Below, one piece after another: positions 54,605 through 64,000 of a stretch of 64,000 nucleotides of DNA. The stretch is from Calothrix sp. FI2-JRJ7 (GTDB lineage Bacteria > Cyanobacteriota > Cyanobacteriia > Cyanobacteriales > Nostocaceae), in NCBI GenBank assembly GCA_019359675.1, contig JAHHGX010000075.1:124001-188000 (forward strand). The letters run 5' to 3'. The position numbers and the translations under genes are program-made. Within the stretch, counting starts at the first letter, position 1. Every line of letters starts with the position of its first letter. The notes beneath the pieces were generated by a model that saw only the letters and a list, made by a program, of their open reading frames with translations, was not told the origin of the DNA and made no database searches.

Positions 54605-54633
54605 GTTCACGGAGTGTCTCCGGAGGAGAATAA
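54605..54633. repeat. 29-bp repeat GTTCACGRAGTG... (copy 2)
   Basis: Identical to 21422-21450 at 27 of 29 positions. It lies in the gene-free stretch 54480-54852 between mutM and ndhO. That stretch also holds a decayed relative of the 2411 palindrome near 54725. Confidence 0.75.
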
Positions 54634-54852
54634 TACTTAAATTTTCAAAAAAATAGTAATAATATTTACGTAAGCATTAATTTTAAAATCGGCGCCTAAA
54701 AAATTCTGGATGGTACTCCTCTGTGTACAGACGCGAGGAAAATCACGTTTCTACGTGTCTGTGTGGTAAGACTAAATTATCTTTATAACCTCAAAGGCTT
54801 GGTGCAAGTTACAATCCTTAATGGAATACTGTACGCGCTTATAGGAACTATC

Positions 54853-55068
54853 ATGGCAGTCAAAAGAGGAGATATGGTTCGCGTTGTTCGCGATAAGCTT
54901 GAAAACAGCCTTGAGGCACAAGCTAGCGATATTCGTTTCCCTTCCTATCTGTTTGATAGTGAAGGTGAAATCGTTGATATCAAAGGTGATTATGCTTTTG
55001 TTAAGTTTGGGAAAGTCCCTACACCAAACATTTGGCTGCGTCTAGAGCAACTTGAAGCTTTTAAATAG
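54853..55068 (+). CDS. ndhO: NAD(P)H dehydrogenase-like complex subunit O
   Basis: The 71-residue protein reads [20 protein letters not shown], then [43 protein letters not shown]. NdhO binds the peripheral part of NDH-1 and affects respiration and cyclic electron flow. The start is set at 54853; an in-frame GTG at 54763 would add residues not seen in the family. Confidence 0.95.
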   Translation: MAVKRGDMVRVVRDKLENSLEAQASDIRFPSYLFDSEGEIVDIKGDYAFVKFGKVPTPNIWLRLEQLEAFK

Positions 55069-55074
55069 TTATAA

Positions 55075-55109
55075 GTTATGAGTTATGAGTTATGAGTTAT
55101 GAGTTATGA
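55075..55109. repeat. Short tandem heptamer repeat (GTTATGA, five copies)
   Basis: GTTATGA repeats at 55075, 55082, 55089, 55096 and 55103. Such heptamers are a known feature of heterocyst-forming cyanobacteria. A weaker cousin is at about 59365-59390, before fdxN. Confidence 0.9.
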
Positions 55110-55134
55110 ATTTCAACTCCGCGCCTCCTAACTC

Positions 55135-55201
55135 GTAAGGTGCGTGACGCTACTAGTTCATTAGTTTTACTTTGTGATTGTTATGGCGTCACGCACCCTA
55201 C
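55135..55201. repeat. GTGCGTGACGCTA inverted-repeat element (copy 3)
   Basis: GTAAGGTGCGTGACGCTA and GGCGTCACGCACCCTAC form long arms around about 32 bp. It lies between the convergent ndhO and glycosyltransferase genes. Confidence 0.85.
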
Positions 55202-55210
55202 CTCCGCGCC

Positions 55211-56398
55211 TCACCAATTGATTTGCTGTCTTTCTTTGACTACCCTTGTGTAAATGTCTTCGGTAGAAAGTGCAAGTTTAGCCCAATTAAAGCGACGGTC
55301 TAAATCTTCGTAGGCGTTATCTATTAACCATTGTCGATAGCCTGGATTTTTTAAGACTTCTAAAATACCCCAAGCCAAAGAATCTGGAATATTTGTGTAA
55401 GTGACAATACCTGTTTTTGTGTGTTGAACCACTTCTGGTAATCCACCTGTATCTGATACTACAACTGGAACGCGCGAGGCAAAGCTCTCTAATGCAACAA
55501 TACCAAAGGGTTCATATAAACTAGGAAATACGGCACAGTCGGCGACTGTTTGAAATTTATCTAAGTAATCATCTGACATAAATCCTGTGAAATAGCATTT
55601 ATGCCAAATACCTAAATCCCAAGCTTGTTTTTTGAGATTATCTGTATTTCCACCACCAATAATTACAAATTTGACGTTCCCACCCATTTCTGCGAGAACT
55701 TTAGGCGCCGCATTTAGTAATACAGATACACCCTTTTCATAGGTCATGCGACCAACGTAGTAAACAATTTTTTCTTCATCCTCGGCAAAGAAACGACGAA
55801 AGTCTTGTGCGTGAAAGTCTTGATGATGAATTTTTTTCTCTCGACGTATACCGTTGTAAATTACATCTATTTTATCCCACGGGCTATGTAGCGCGCGCTC
55901 AACTTCACGTCGCATGTAGTCGCTGCAAACAATTATTCGCCATGCGTTGAAAGCTAATAGTTCCTCTTTACCGTTAATATAATGCTGGATATCTGTGTGA
56001 ATGCCATTATGGCGTCCACACTCAGTAGCGTGAATAGTGACAACGAGGGGTACTTTGAAACTGTGCTTGAGTGCAATAGCTGCATCTCCAACCAGCCAGT
56101 CATGAGCATGGATTAAATCAAACTTACCTTCTTCTGCTATCAGTTTACCGCCATGTAGTCCCATGCTCTGGTTCATATTAACCACCCAGTGGAAAAAGTC
56201 ATTCCCAGGCGCCACAGGTACACGATGAACTTGAATACCCTCTACAATTTCGTACAAGGGAGCATTGCCAAACTCAGGAGTCATTAAGTATACTTCATGC
56301 CCTAACTTTACCAACTCCGGGTAAAGTTCACCAACATGACGCGCAATACCCCCAACTATGCGCGGTGGAAACTCCCAACTTAACACCAATACCTTCAT
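55211..56398 (-). CDS. GT4-family glycosyltransferase (glycogen-synthase-like)
   Basis: The 395-residue GT-B enzyme has VLSWEFPPRIVGGIARHVGEL at the start, FDLIHAHDWL near 94-103, YYVGRMTYEKGVSVLL and the donor-site PSLYEPFGIVALESFASRVPVVVSDTGGLPEV (about 293-323). It resembles short glycogen/starch synthase-like transferases of cyanobacteria. The acceptor is unknown. Ends are normal; the next gene upstream is an Asn-rich peptide. Confidence 0.92.
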   Translation of the reverse strand: MKVLVLSWEFPPRIVGGIARHVGELYPELVKLGHEVYLMTPEFGNAPLYEIVEGIQVHRVPVAPGNDFFHWVVNMNQSMGLHGGKLIAEEGKFDLIHAHDWLVGDAAIALKHSFKVPLVVTIHATECGRHNGIHTDIQHYINGKEELLAFNAWRIIVCSDYMRREVERALHSPWDKIDVIYNGIRREKKIHHQDFHAQDFRRFFAEDEEKIVYYVGRMTYEKGVSVLLNAAPKVLAEMGGNVKFVIIGGGNTDNLKKQAWDLGIWHKCYFTGFMSDDYLDKFQTVADCAVFPSLYEPFGIVALESFASRVPVVVSDTGGLPEVVQHTKTGIVTYTNIPDSLAWGILEVLKNPGYRQWLIDNAYEDLDRRFNWAKLALSTEDIYTRVVKERQQINW

Positions 56399-56569
56399 AT
56401 GCTTTCACCCCTAGCCCTTTTAAAGTCCCTACTTTAGAACTTGCTTTGTTTAGACGAGTTTGACAATAACAATGGCTAAGTTTAGCAATTTTTTTACAAT
56501 TTCTTTATACTCCTTTTGAATAAAGGCTTAGTTAAGAAGGCGCCTTTCCCCAGCACAACCTTATAAACG

Positions 56570-56833
56570 TTAATAGTTATCATTATTGTCGTCATTGTAA
56601 TTCATTAAGTTATCTTTGTTACCTTTGTTGTTGCTTAAGTTGTCGTTCCCGTTATTGTTGCCGTTATTACTAAAGTTCTCGCTGTTATTGCCGCTATTAT
56701 TACCGTTGTTACTAAAGTTGTCACTGAAGTTCAAATTTACATACACATTAAGTTGAATTAGGCTGCCTTTAGAACCAGAAAGCAAATATCCGAGTATTAA
56801 CCCTAAAAGCAAGAATAGTACATTTAAATCCAT
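56570..56833 (-). CDS. Small membrane-anchored Asn-rich protein
   Basis: The 87-residue product begins MDLNVLFLLLGLILGYLLSG, one membrane helix, and continues with a low-complexity N/G/S/D tail (SNNGNNSGNN and similar) that is at least half Asn. The tail codons vary little and look like an expanded AAT/AAC repeat. Function unknown; likely real because the N-terminus is protein-like. Confidence 0.55.
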   Translation of the reverse strand: MDLNVLFLLLGLILGYLLSGSKGSLIQLNVYVNLNFSDNFSNNGNNSGNNSENFSNNGNNNGNDNLSNNKGNKDNLMNYNDDNNDNY

Positions 56834-57898
56834 AAGATGAGATAGTGACGCTATTACCTGTTAAGTTAGCGTTTGGGCAAATCTAAACTGTTCGTGAATA
56901 TAATTTTTGAATTTAATGCCTAACTTTTCTTGTGAGGTGGGCTGTCTCTTGCCCTGCCTCATGCTTGGAACGAGCAAGGATGCCCATTCCACTCTTAGGG
57001 TTATTTGATAAGAAAATCAATGTAAGCCATGCTGTTACTTCAGTTAAACGCAAACAAAAATTTATCTTGTCAACAACTCTTATCAATTATCTGATTGGTA
57101 TTTCTGGGCGAAATCCTTACTGTGACATGCAATCGCAATATAACTACACATTAAAAATTAAAATATTAAGAAAATATAAACTATATTTTTTTGCAGAAAA
57201 TAAATGATATGTTGGTTACATAACTGAATGATTATGAAAGTGTAGAGCGACTCTTTACAGCTTGAAACTCTAACTTTAGGCGGTTGCATCCTTAGTATAT
57301 AGACTCCTAATGAGTACAATACACTCAGTTTACGAAACTTAAAAATAGGCTTCATATCCTTACGGCGTAAGGCTTACAGGTGAGTACAACAATACATATC
57401 CCACATACCATAAATACTCGTGGCTTCACCCGGAAATACTAGTACCTCTTCCCGAAAAAAAAATTTTAAAATCTCTTAAGCATTGATGTATATAAGTTTT
57501 GAGATTTGAGTACAAAACTTAATAAATCCAATAACTCTTATCCAGAAGGCATATTCCCCCTCATTAAAGGTGGCTGATATAAAACTTATATCGCCAATCA
57601 CAAAGAGCGCCACCAAGCAATCGAACTTAATAAATAGATTTGGTTAAGTGGCAGGCGCCCCAAGTGAGTGGAGGGATGAGATAGCACCATGCCCCTGTGG
57701 ACTGGAAGTCGCGGCTGAACACAACATAACTATAATTCACCCGCATTAACGCGCGTTGACACACACCGACGCCCATTACAAGGGTTTACAACCTGAAGAA
57801 GAAACTTACCCACCTTTGGGTGCTAGCTTCAACAGGATAATGTGAGCTTCAGACGCGACTTCTTTTATTTTGTTTCATCTCCCTGAAGGCGCCGACCT
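56834..57898. promoter_or_regulatory. Long upstream region of the nif run
   Basis: About 1.06 kb without a convincing gene. A 91-codon frame at 56932-57207 has no homology I recognise and uses repeat-like sequence. The last 350 bp (from about 57550) are GC-richer, contain a small hairpin near 57811-57824 (ACCCA...TGGGT) and end with GAAGG before nifB. The nifB promoter and leader are presumably here; I could not identify a CnfR or NtcA box with certainty. Confidence 0.5.
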
Positions 57899-59362
57899 AT
57901 GTACCCAACATTACCTTATATAATGACACTACAATCTACTGGGTTAGCGGAAGTTAAAACAACCACATCAAATAAGAGCGGTTGTGGATGCACAGGTAAC
58001 AGCGCTTCTGTTGAAATGGAAGAAAGCATTAAGGAGCGCATTGCCAAGCATCCTTGCTACAGCGAAGAAGCGCATCACCATTATGCTCGGATGCACGTTG
58101 CTGTAGCGCCTGCCTGCAATATACAATGCAATTACTGTAACAGAAAATATGACTGTGCTAACGAAAGCCGTCCTGGTGTAGTTAGTGAATTACTAACCCC
58201 TGAAGAAGCAGCACATAAAGTACTGGTAGTTGCAAGCAAAATTCCACAAATGACTGTATTGGGAATTGCTGGGCCTGGTGACCCATTAGCAAACCCAGAG
58301 AAGACTTTTCGCACCTTTGAGTTGATAGCTGACAAGGCGCCTGATATTAAGCTTTGTTTATCAACTAATGGTTTGATGCTTACTGAATATATTGATAGAA
58401 TCAAACAATTAAATATTGACCACGTTACAATCACCCTTAATACTGTAGACCCTGAAATTGGCGCCCAAATTTATTCTTGGGTTCACTACAAACGTAAGCG
58501 TTATAAAGGTGTTGAAGGTGCTAAAATCCTTTTAGAGAAACAGTTAGAAGGTTTACAAGCACTTAAAGAAGCAGATATTCTTTGTAAAGTGAACTCGGTA
58601 ATGATTCCGGGTATTAACGACCAACATCTTGTTGAAGTTAATAAGATGATTCGTCAAAATGGTGCATTTTTGCATAATATTATGCCTTTGATTTCTGCAC
58701 CTGAACATGGAACTCACTTCGGTTTAACCGGACAGCGTGGTCCAACTAGTACTGAGTTGAAGACAGTACAGGACAATTGCTCTGGTAACATGAAAATGAT
58801 GCGCCACTGTCGTCAATGTCGTGCAGATGCGGTAGGATTATTGGGCGAAGATCGCAGTCAAGAATTTACTAAGGATAAATTCATGGAAGAGGCGCCTGAA
58901 TACGACCTAGTAAATCGTCAACAAGTGCAAGAAGGCATTGAGAAATTTAGAGCCGAACTTAAAGCAGCTAAAGAACAAATTACTCTCGATAAAGCATCGA
59001 ATGCTGGCGCCGTTAAGGAAAAAACAAAAGTTCTTGTTGCAGTTGCTACAAAAGGTGGCGGTTTAGTTAATCAACATTTTGGTCATGCGAAAGAATTCCA
59101 AGTTTACGAAGTTGATGGCAGCGAAGTTAAGTATGTAGGTCATCGCAAAGTAGACCACTTCTGTCAAGGTGGATACGGTGAAAAAGCAACTATGGACAAT
59201 ATTATCGAAGCAATTTCTGATTGCAAAGCTGTATTAGTTTCCAAAATTGGCGAATCACCTAAAGAAAAACTACATAACGCTGGTATTCAAGTTGTTGAAT
59301 CATACGATGTGATTGAGAAGGTTGCTTTAGAATTTCATCAAGAATTTACCCAAGAAAGTTAA
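57899..59362 (+). CDS. nifB: Nitrogenase cofactor biosynthesis protein NifB (radical SAM)
   Basis: The 487-residue protein has the radical-SAM cluster Cys residues in [16 protein letters not shown] (about 72-87) and the SAM-binding [16 protein letters not shown] NifX/NifY-like cofactor-binding domain covers the last 120 residues ([23 protein letters not shown]). NifB builds the carbide-containing 8Fe NifB-co. GAAGG 9 bp before ATG 57899 supports this start, though the family alignment would also allow ATG 57923. It heads nifB-fdxN-nifS-nifU. Confidence 0.98.
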   Translation: MYPTLPYIMTLQSTGLAEVKTTTSNKSGCGCTGNSASVEMEESIKERIAKHPCYSEEAHHHYARMHVAVAPACNIQCNYCNRKYDCANESRPGVVSELLTPEEAAHKVLVVASKIPQMTVLGIAGPGDPLANPEKTFRTFELIADKAPDIKLCLSTNGLMLTEYIDRIKQLNIDHVTITLNTVDPEIGAQIYSWVHYKRKRYKGVEGAKILLEKQLEGLQALKEADILCKVNSVMIPGINDQHLVEVNKMIRQNGAFLHNIMPLISAPEHGTHFGLTGQRGPTSTELKTVQDNCSGNMKMMRHCRQCRADAVGLLGEDRSQEFTKDKFMEEAPEYDLVNRQQVQEGIEKFRAELKAAKEQITLDKASNAGAVKEKTKVLVAVATKGGGLVNQHFGHAKEFQVYEVDGSEVKYVGHRKVDHFCQGGYGEKATMDNIIEAISDCKAVLVSKIGESPKEKLHNAGIQVVESYDVIEKVALEFHQEFTQES

Positions 59363-59471
59363 GAGTGATGAGTTATGAGTTATAAGTTATCGACTTCTAG
59401 ATCATTAATTTACAACTCCTAACTCAATACTCCTAACTCCTAACTAATTAAAATTAGGAGGAGCATCTAAA

Positions 59472-59819
59472 ATGTCTTACAAGATTACTTCTAAGTGTAT
59501 TTCCTGCGACTTGTGTCTCCCCGTTTGTCCTACAAGCGCCATTTCAATAATAGATGGTCAGCGGACAATAGACCCTAATCTTTGCAACGGTTGTGTTGAT
59601 ACTCTTTACACAGTTCCTCAATGTGTAGCGGGATGTCCTACCTGCGATGGTTGTGTTAAGCAAGCTACTAATTACTGGGAATGTTGGTTTGACACTTATA
59701 AAAAGTGCATGGATAAATTGACCAACAAAAATCAAGACTATTGGGAAACCTGGTTTGCATCTTACTCCCAAAAATTCTCAGAGCAATTAGAAAAGAAACG
59801 TTCTTCGCAAGCAGCATAA
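59472..59819 (+). CDS. fdxN: Ferredoxin FdxN, 2[4Fe-4S]
   Basis: The 115-residue protein has CISCDLCLPVCPTSAI at residues 8-23 and CNGCVD ... CVAGCPTCDGC at about 38-61, which bind two clusters. FdxN likely supplies electrons for NifB. The gene is continuous here; in Anabaena sp. PCC 7120 it is split by a large excision element. AGGAGGAGC precedes the ATG. The 100 bp before it carries short tandem repeats. Confidence 0.96.
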   Translation: MSYKITSKCISCDLCLPVCPTSAISIIDGQRTIDPNLCNGCVDTLYTVPQCVAGCPTCDGCVKQATNYWECWFDTYKKCMDKLTNKNQDYWETWFASYSQKFSEQLEKKRSSQAA

Positions 59820-59945
59820 ATGGTTTGTAACGAATAGTTCGTAGCTAATAGTTAATAGCTAGTGGCGGCTCTATAAAGCTATTAACTATCAACTACCAAC
59901 TATGTCCAACAGCTATTACCCATTCACTATTAATAATTGAAAGCG

Positions 59946-61154
59946 ATGAAAAAAGAATGTATTTACTTAGATAACAATGCTACTACAAAAGTAGACCCTG
60001 AAGTTGTTGAAGCGATGTTGCCCTACTTTACTGACTATTACGGCAACCCTTCCTCGATGCATAGCTTCGGTGGGCAAGTTGGAAAAGCAGTTAATAAAGC
60101 ACGTGAACAAATGGCTGCCTTGCTCGGCGCCAACGAATCAGAAATTATTTTTACAAGTGGTGGTACTGAAGGAGATAATGCGGCAATCAAGGCAGCACTC
60201 TTGGCTCAACCCGATAAGCGTCATATAGTAACAACTCAGGTAGAACACCCAGCAGTTTTAGCTTTATGTAAGCAGTTAGAAAACCAAGGTTATACAGTTA
60301 CTTATTTATCGGTTAATGGTCAAGGACAGTTAGATTTCAACGAACTTGAAGCTTCGTTAACAGGTAACACTGCTCTTGTATCGATAATGTACGCAAACAA
60401 TGAAACAGGTGTTATTTTCCCCATCGAGCAAATTGGGTTACGAGTCAAAGAATGCGGCGCCTTATTTCATGTTGATGCAGTGCAAGCAGTTGGTAAAATA
60501 CCGCTCGACATGAAAACCAGCACCATTGACATGCTTACAATGTCAGGTCACAAAATTCATGCTCCTAAAGGAGTTGGTGCGCTGTATGTAAGACGCGGTA
60601 CACGCTTCCGTCCAATGCTAATAGGTGGAGGACAAGAACGCGGGCGCCGTTCAGGAACACCAAATGTACCAGGAATTATCGCATTAGGAAAATCTGCTGA
60701 GTTGGAATTAATGCACCTCGAAGAAGCAACCAAGCGTGAAAGAATATTGCGCGATAAATTAGAGCAAGCAATACTTTCTAAAATTCCTGACTGCGAAGTT
60801 AACGGTGGAGGTTCTGAACGTTTACCCAACACAACTAACATTGGTTTCAAATATATCGAAGGCGAAGCAATTTTATTCGGTTTGAACCAATACGGTATTT
60901 GTGCATCCTCTGGTTCAGCTTGTAGTTCTGGTTCACTCGAACCTTCCCACGTACTGCGCTCAATGGGTTTACCCTACACAATTTTACACGGCTCAATTCG
61001 CTTTAGCTTGTGTCGTTACACTACAGAAGATGAAATACACGCAGTTATTGCAGTATTACCCGCTATTATCGAACGCTTACGCGCACTGTCTCCATTCACA
61101 GACGACAAAGCAGCTTGGTTACAAGAACACGAAAAAACCTTAGCAATCAAGTAG
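59946..61154 (+). CDS. nifS: Cysteine desulfurase NifS
   Basis: The 402-residue PLP enzyme has DNNATTKVDPEV at the start, HVDAVQAVGK, the PLP lysine in MSGHKIHAPKG (about 200-210) and the persulfide Cys in SSGSACSSGSLEPSHVL (about 322-338). It supplies sulfur for nitrogenase clusters. ATG 59946 is preferred over TTG 59937, which falls in repeat sequence. Its TAG stop is the start of an inserted repeat (61151-61212). Confidence 0.97.
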   Translation: MKKECIYLDNNATTKVDPEVVEAMLPYFTDYYGNPSSMHSFGGQVGKAVNKAREQMAALLGANESEIIFTSGGTEGDNAAIKAALLAQPDKRHIVTTQVEHPAVLALCKQLENQGYTVTYLSVNGQGQLDFNELEASLTGNTALVSIMYANNETGVIFPIEQIGLRVKECGALFHVDAVQAVGKIPLDMKTSTIDMLTMSGHKIHAPKGVGALYVRRGTRFRPMLIGGGQERGRRSGTPNVPGIIALGKSAELELMHLEEATKRERILRDKLEQAILSKIPDCEVNGGGSERLPNTTNIGFKYIEGEAILFGLNQYGICASSGSACSSGSLEPSHVLRSMGLPYTILHGSIRFSLCRYTTEDEIHAVIAVLPAIIERLRALSPFTDDKAAWLQEHEKTLAIK

Positions 61155-61212
61155 GGTGCGTGACGCTATTAATAACCTAAAAACGAAGCAACCATCTAAT
61201 AGCGTCACGCAC
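61151..61212. repeat. GTAGGGTGCGTGACGC inverted-repeat element (copy 4) between nifS and nifU
   Basis: Arms GGGTGCGTGACGCTATT and AATAGCGTCACGCAC flank about 30 bp. The nifS stop codon (61152-61154) lies in its left end. It sits inside the nif operon and could act as a processing or attenuation hairpin. Confidence 0.88.
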
Positions 61213-61263
61213 TGGCTCAAAGCTTATCACTCATCACTCCCAACTCATCACTCTCTTAAAACT

Positions 61264-62181
61264 ATGTGGGAATACACCGATAAAGTACTAGATTTGTTCT
61301 ATAATCCGAAAAATCAAGGCGTATTAGAAGACCAAGGCGAAGCAGGGATTAAAATTTCAACAGGTGAAGTAGGTAGTATTGCTTGTGGCGATGCCTTAAG
61401 ATTACACCTTAAAATAGACGTAGAAGACGATAAAATTCTTGATGCACGATTTCAAACATTTGGTTGTACCAGTGCAATAGCTTCATCAGAAGCATTGGTA
61501 GAACTAGTAAAAGGTTTAACTTTAGATAATGCTTTAAAAATAACAAACAAGCAAATTGCTGATTACTTGGGTGGTTTACCCGAAGCTAAGATGCACTGCT
61601 CAGTTATGGGACAAGAAGCACTCGAAGCAGCCATTTATAATTATCGTGGCATCGAGCGCGATGTTCATGAAGATGATGACGAAGGCGCCTTAATTTGTAC
61701 TTGCTTCGGTATAACCGAGAACAAGATTCGCCGTGTCATATTAGAAAACAATTTAACCAGTGCTGAGGATGTAACAAATTATGTCAAAGCTGGTGGCGGA
61801 TGCGGTTCCTGTCTGGCAAACATCGATGATATAATTCAAGAAGTTAGAGAGAAAGCTTCCACAGCGACAGCAGTAAATATTACTACTAGCTCAGTGATTC
61901 CCGTTATTCAATCGGCGCCGAGCGCACTGACTAACGTACAAAAAATAGCACTTATTCAAAAAGTTTTAGATGAAGAAGTTCGCCCCGTTCTCATCGCAGA
62001 TGGCGGAGATGTTGAACTCTACGATGTAGATGGCGATATCATTAAAGTATTACTTCAAGGCGCCTGTGGTTCATGTTCCAGCAGCACAGCAACCCTAAAA
62101 ATAGCCATCGAAGCGCGGTTACGCGAAAGAATTAGTCCCAATATAGTTGTTGAATCAGTCGGTTCGCCAACAAGAAATTAA
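61264..62181 (+). CDS. nifU: Iron-sulfur scaffold NifU
   Basis: The 305-residue protein has the IscU-like N domain (MWEYTDKVLDLFYNPKNQG, then GDALRLHLKIDVEDDKI and FGCTSAIASSEALV), a central [2Fe-2S] ferredoxin-like BFD domain (LICTCFGITENKIR ... GGGCGSC) and a C-terminal Nfu domain with LLQGACGSCSSST. It assembles clusters for NifH and NifDK. The longer frame from 61156 begins within repeat DNA, so ATG 61264 is the start. Confidence 0.98.
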   Translation: MWEYTDKVLDLFYNPKNQGVLEDQGEAGIKISTGEVGSIACGDALRLHLKIDVEDDKILDARFQTFGCTSAIASSEALVELVKGLTLDNALKITNKQIADYLGGLPEAKMHCSVMGQEALEAAIYNYRGIERDVHEDDDEGALICTCFGITENKIRRVILENNLTSAEDVTNYVKAGGGCGSCLANIDDIIQEVREKASTATAVNITTSSVIPVIQSAPSALTNVQKIALIQKVLDEEVRPVLIADGGDVELYDVDGDIIKVLLQGACGSCSSSTATLKIAIEARLRERISPNIVVESVGSPTRN

Positions 62182-63250
<1,069 letters not shown>

Positions 63251-63260
63251 CTGACAATCT

Positions 63261-63337
63261 AAAAAAGGAGAAAAGGAAATAAGGAAGAAAAGGAAGATAA
63301 GTTCTCCCCCTTTCTCCTTCCCCTTTTCCCCCCTCTC
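63261..63337 (+). promoter_or_regulatory. Purine/pyrimidine hairpin between nifH and nifD
   Basis: A purine run (63261-63298, AAAAGGAG, GGAAG and so on) is followed by a pyrimidine run (63303-63337). They can pair imperfectly into one long stem. A stem-loop between nifH and nifD is known to stabilise the nifH message in other diazotrophs. Confidence 0.6.
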
Positions 63338-63390
63338 CAAAAACGCACTTATTCTCCACATCTAACAATTACAAATAACCGAGGCTAAAT

Positions 63391-64000
63391 ATGACACCTC
63401 CTGACAAGAATTTGGTAGAAGAACAGCAGAAGCTTATCGAGGAAGTTCTCGAAGCTTACCCTGAGAAATCTAAGAAAAAACGCGCTAAACACCTCAACGT
63501 ACACGAAGAAGGCAAGTCTGATTGCGGCGTTAAGTCTAACATTAAGTCGGTTCCTGGTGTAATGACCGCTCGTGGATGTGCTTACGCAGGTTCTAAAGGG
63601 GTGGTATGGGGACCAATCAAAGACATGATTCACATCAGTCATGGTCCTGTAGGTTGCGGTTACTGGTCATGGTCTGGTCGTCGTAACTACTATGTTGGTA
63701 AAACAGGTGTCGATGCTTTCGGTACCATGCACTTTACCTCCGACTTCCAAGAACGTGACATCGTATTTGGTGGTGACAAAAAACTCACCAAAATCATTCA
63801 CGAAATCGAAGAACTCTTCCCCCTCAACAAAGGTATTTCGATTCAATCTGAATGTCCTATCGGTCTTATCGGGGATGACATCGAAGCTGTAGCTAAGAAA
63901 ACCTCGAAAGAAATTGGCAAACCTGTAATTCCTTTACGTTGCGAAGGTTTCCGTGGAGTTTCGCAATCTTTAGGACACCACATTGCTAACGACGCTATCC
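63391..64000 (+). CDS. nifD: Nitrogenase molybdenum-iron protein alpha chain (partial)
   Basis: The first 203 residues run to the window edge. [52 protein letters not shown] and [18 protein letters not shown] contain the P-cluster Cys ligands (about 65, 91 and 157). The FeMo-co His and Cys are beyond the edge. Many heterocyst-formers carry an excision element near the end of nifD; that part is not visible here. Confidence 0.98.
   Translation, partial: MTPPDKNLVEEQQKLIEEVLEAYPEKSKKKRAKHLNVHEEGKSDCGVKSNIKSVPGVMTARGCAYAGSKGVVWGPIKDMIHISHGPVGCGYWSWSGRRNYYVGKTGVDAFGTMHFTSDFQERDIVFGGDKKLTKIIHEIEELFPLNKGISIQSECPIGLIGDDIEAVAKKTSKEIGKPVIPLRCEGFRGVSQSLGHHIANDAI

Noticed and set aside
56932-57207. 91-codon ORF upstream of nifB
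   Set aside because: No recognisable motif, no ribosome site, starts in palindromic repeat sequence.
57000-57900. NtcA box (GTA-N8-TAC) before nifB
   Set aside because: I found near matches with wrong spacing only; not reported as a site.

Overview
The window comes from a nitrogen-fixing cyanobacterium, most likely a filamentous heterocyst-former of the Nostocales. The evidence is a nif run in the order nifB-fdxN-nifS-nifU-nifH-nifD at the right end, together with cyanobacterial housekeeping genes (psaE, psb28, ndhO, pxcA, DUF3134, a PAP/fibrillin protein, DUF3685). The DNA is AT-rich. The usual cyanobacterial octamer GCGATCGC (HIP1) was not seen by eye; the hexamer GGCGCC occurs instead about 95 times. 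The genus cannot be fixed from the sequence alone.

Layout. 0-4.6 kb: end of an aldo/keto reductase, a 52-bp tandem repeat array, an RRM protein, a PII-like protein, ilvC, a secreted EndoU-type nuclease and a VapBC-like pair. 4.7-9.0 kb: an amidase, then a graveyard of gene fragments (DUF3616-like, EEP nuclease, histidine kinase, filamentous-haemagglutinin-like, a startless ORF). 9.0-21 kb: cupin, pxcA, beta carbonic anhydrase, trmO, a FAD monooxygenase divergent from a TetR regulator with a palindromic operator candidate, an ATP-grasp remnant, a CPBP protease fusion, small unknowns and a methyltransferase.

21.3-37 kb is an accessory export island: an IS4-type transposase relic, an HlyD-type adaptor, a type I secretion ABC transporter with cyclic-nucleotide-binding and C39-like domains, a 1.66-kb non-coding stretch with a 107-bp tandem duplication, an RTX protein, a glycosyltransferase-peptidylprolyl-isomerase fusion, a pentapeptide-repeat/RTX fusion, a second putative glycosyltransferase and an MsbA-like ABC exporter. 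GGCGCC is about three times sparser here than in the rest of the window. A plausible reading is a secretion module in which the two RTX proteins are substrates and the fusion protein assists or modifies them before export; this is inference.

37-48 kb: a HAD phosphatase, two broken genes, a PerR/FurC-type regulator, a STAND NTPase with C-terminal pentapeptide repeats, a DUF3685 pseudo-receiver protein, a flavoprotein lacking redox cysteines, cobD and HU. 48-57 kb: dtd, psb28, moaB, a degraded Ig/cadherin-like gene, mraY, DUF3134, PAP/fibrillin, psaE, mutM, ndhO, a glycogen-synthase-like glycosyltransferase and an Asn-rich membrane peptide. 57.9-64 kb: nif genes, with nifD cut by the window edge.

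The window is rich in short dispersed palindromes of several families. Several of them abut or create stop codons, and one lies in frame inside cobD. No tRNA, rRNA or CRISPR array was recognised.
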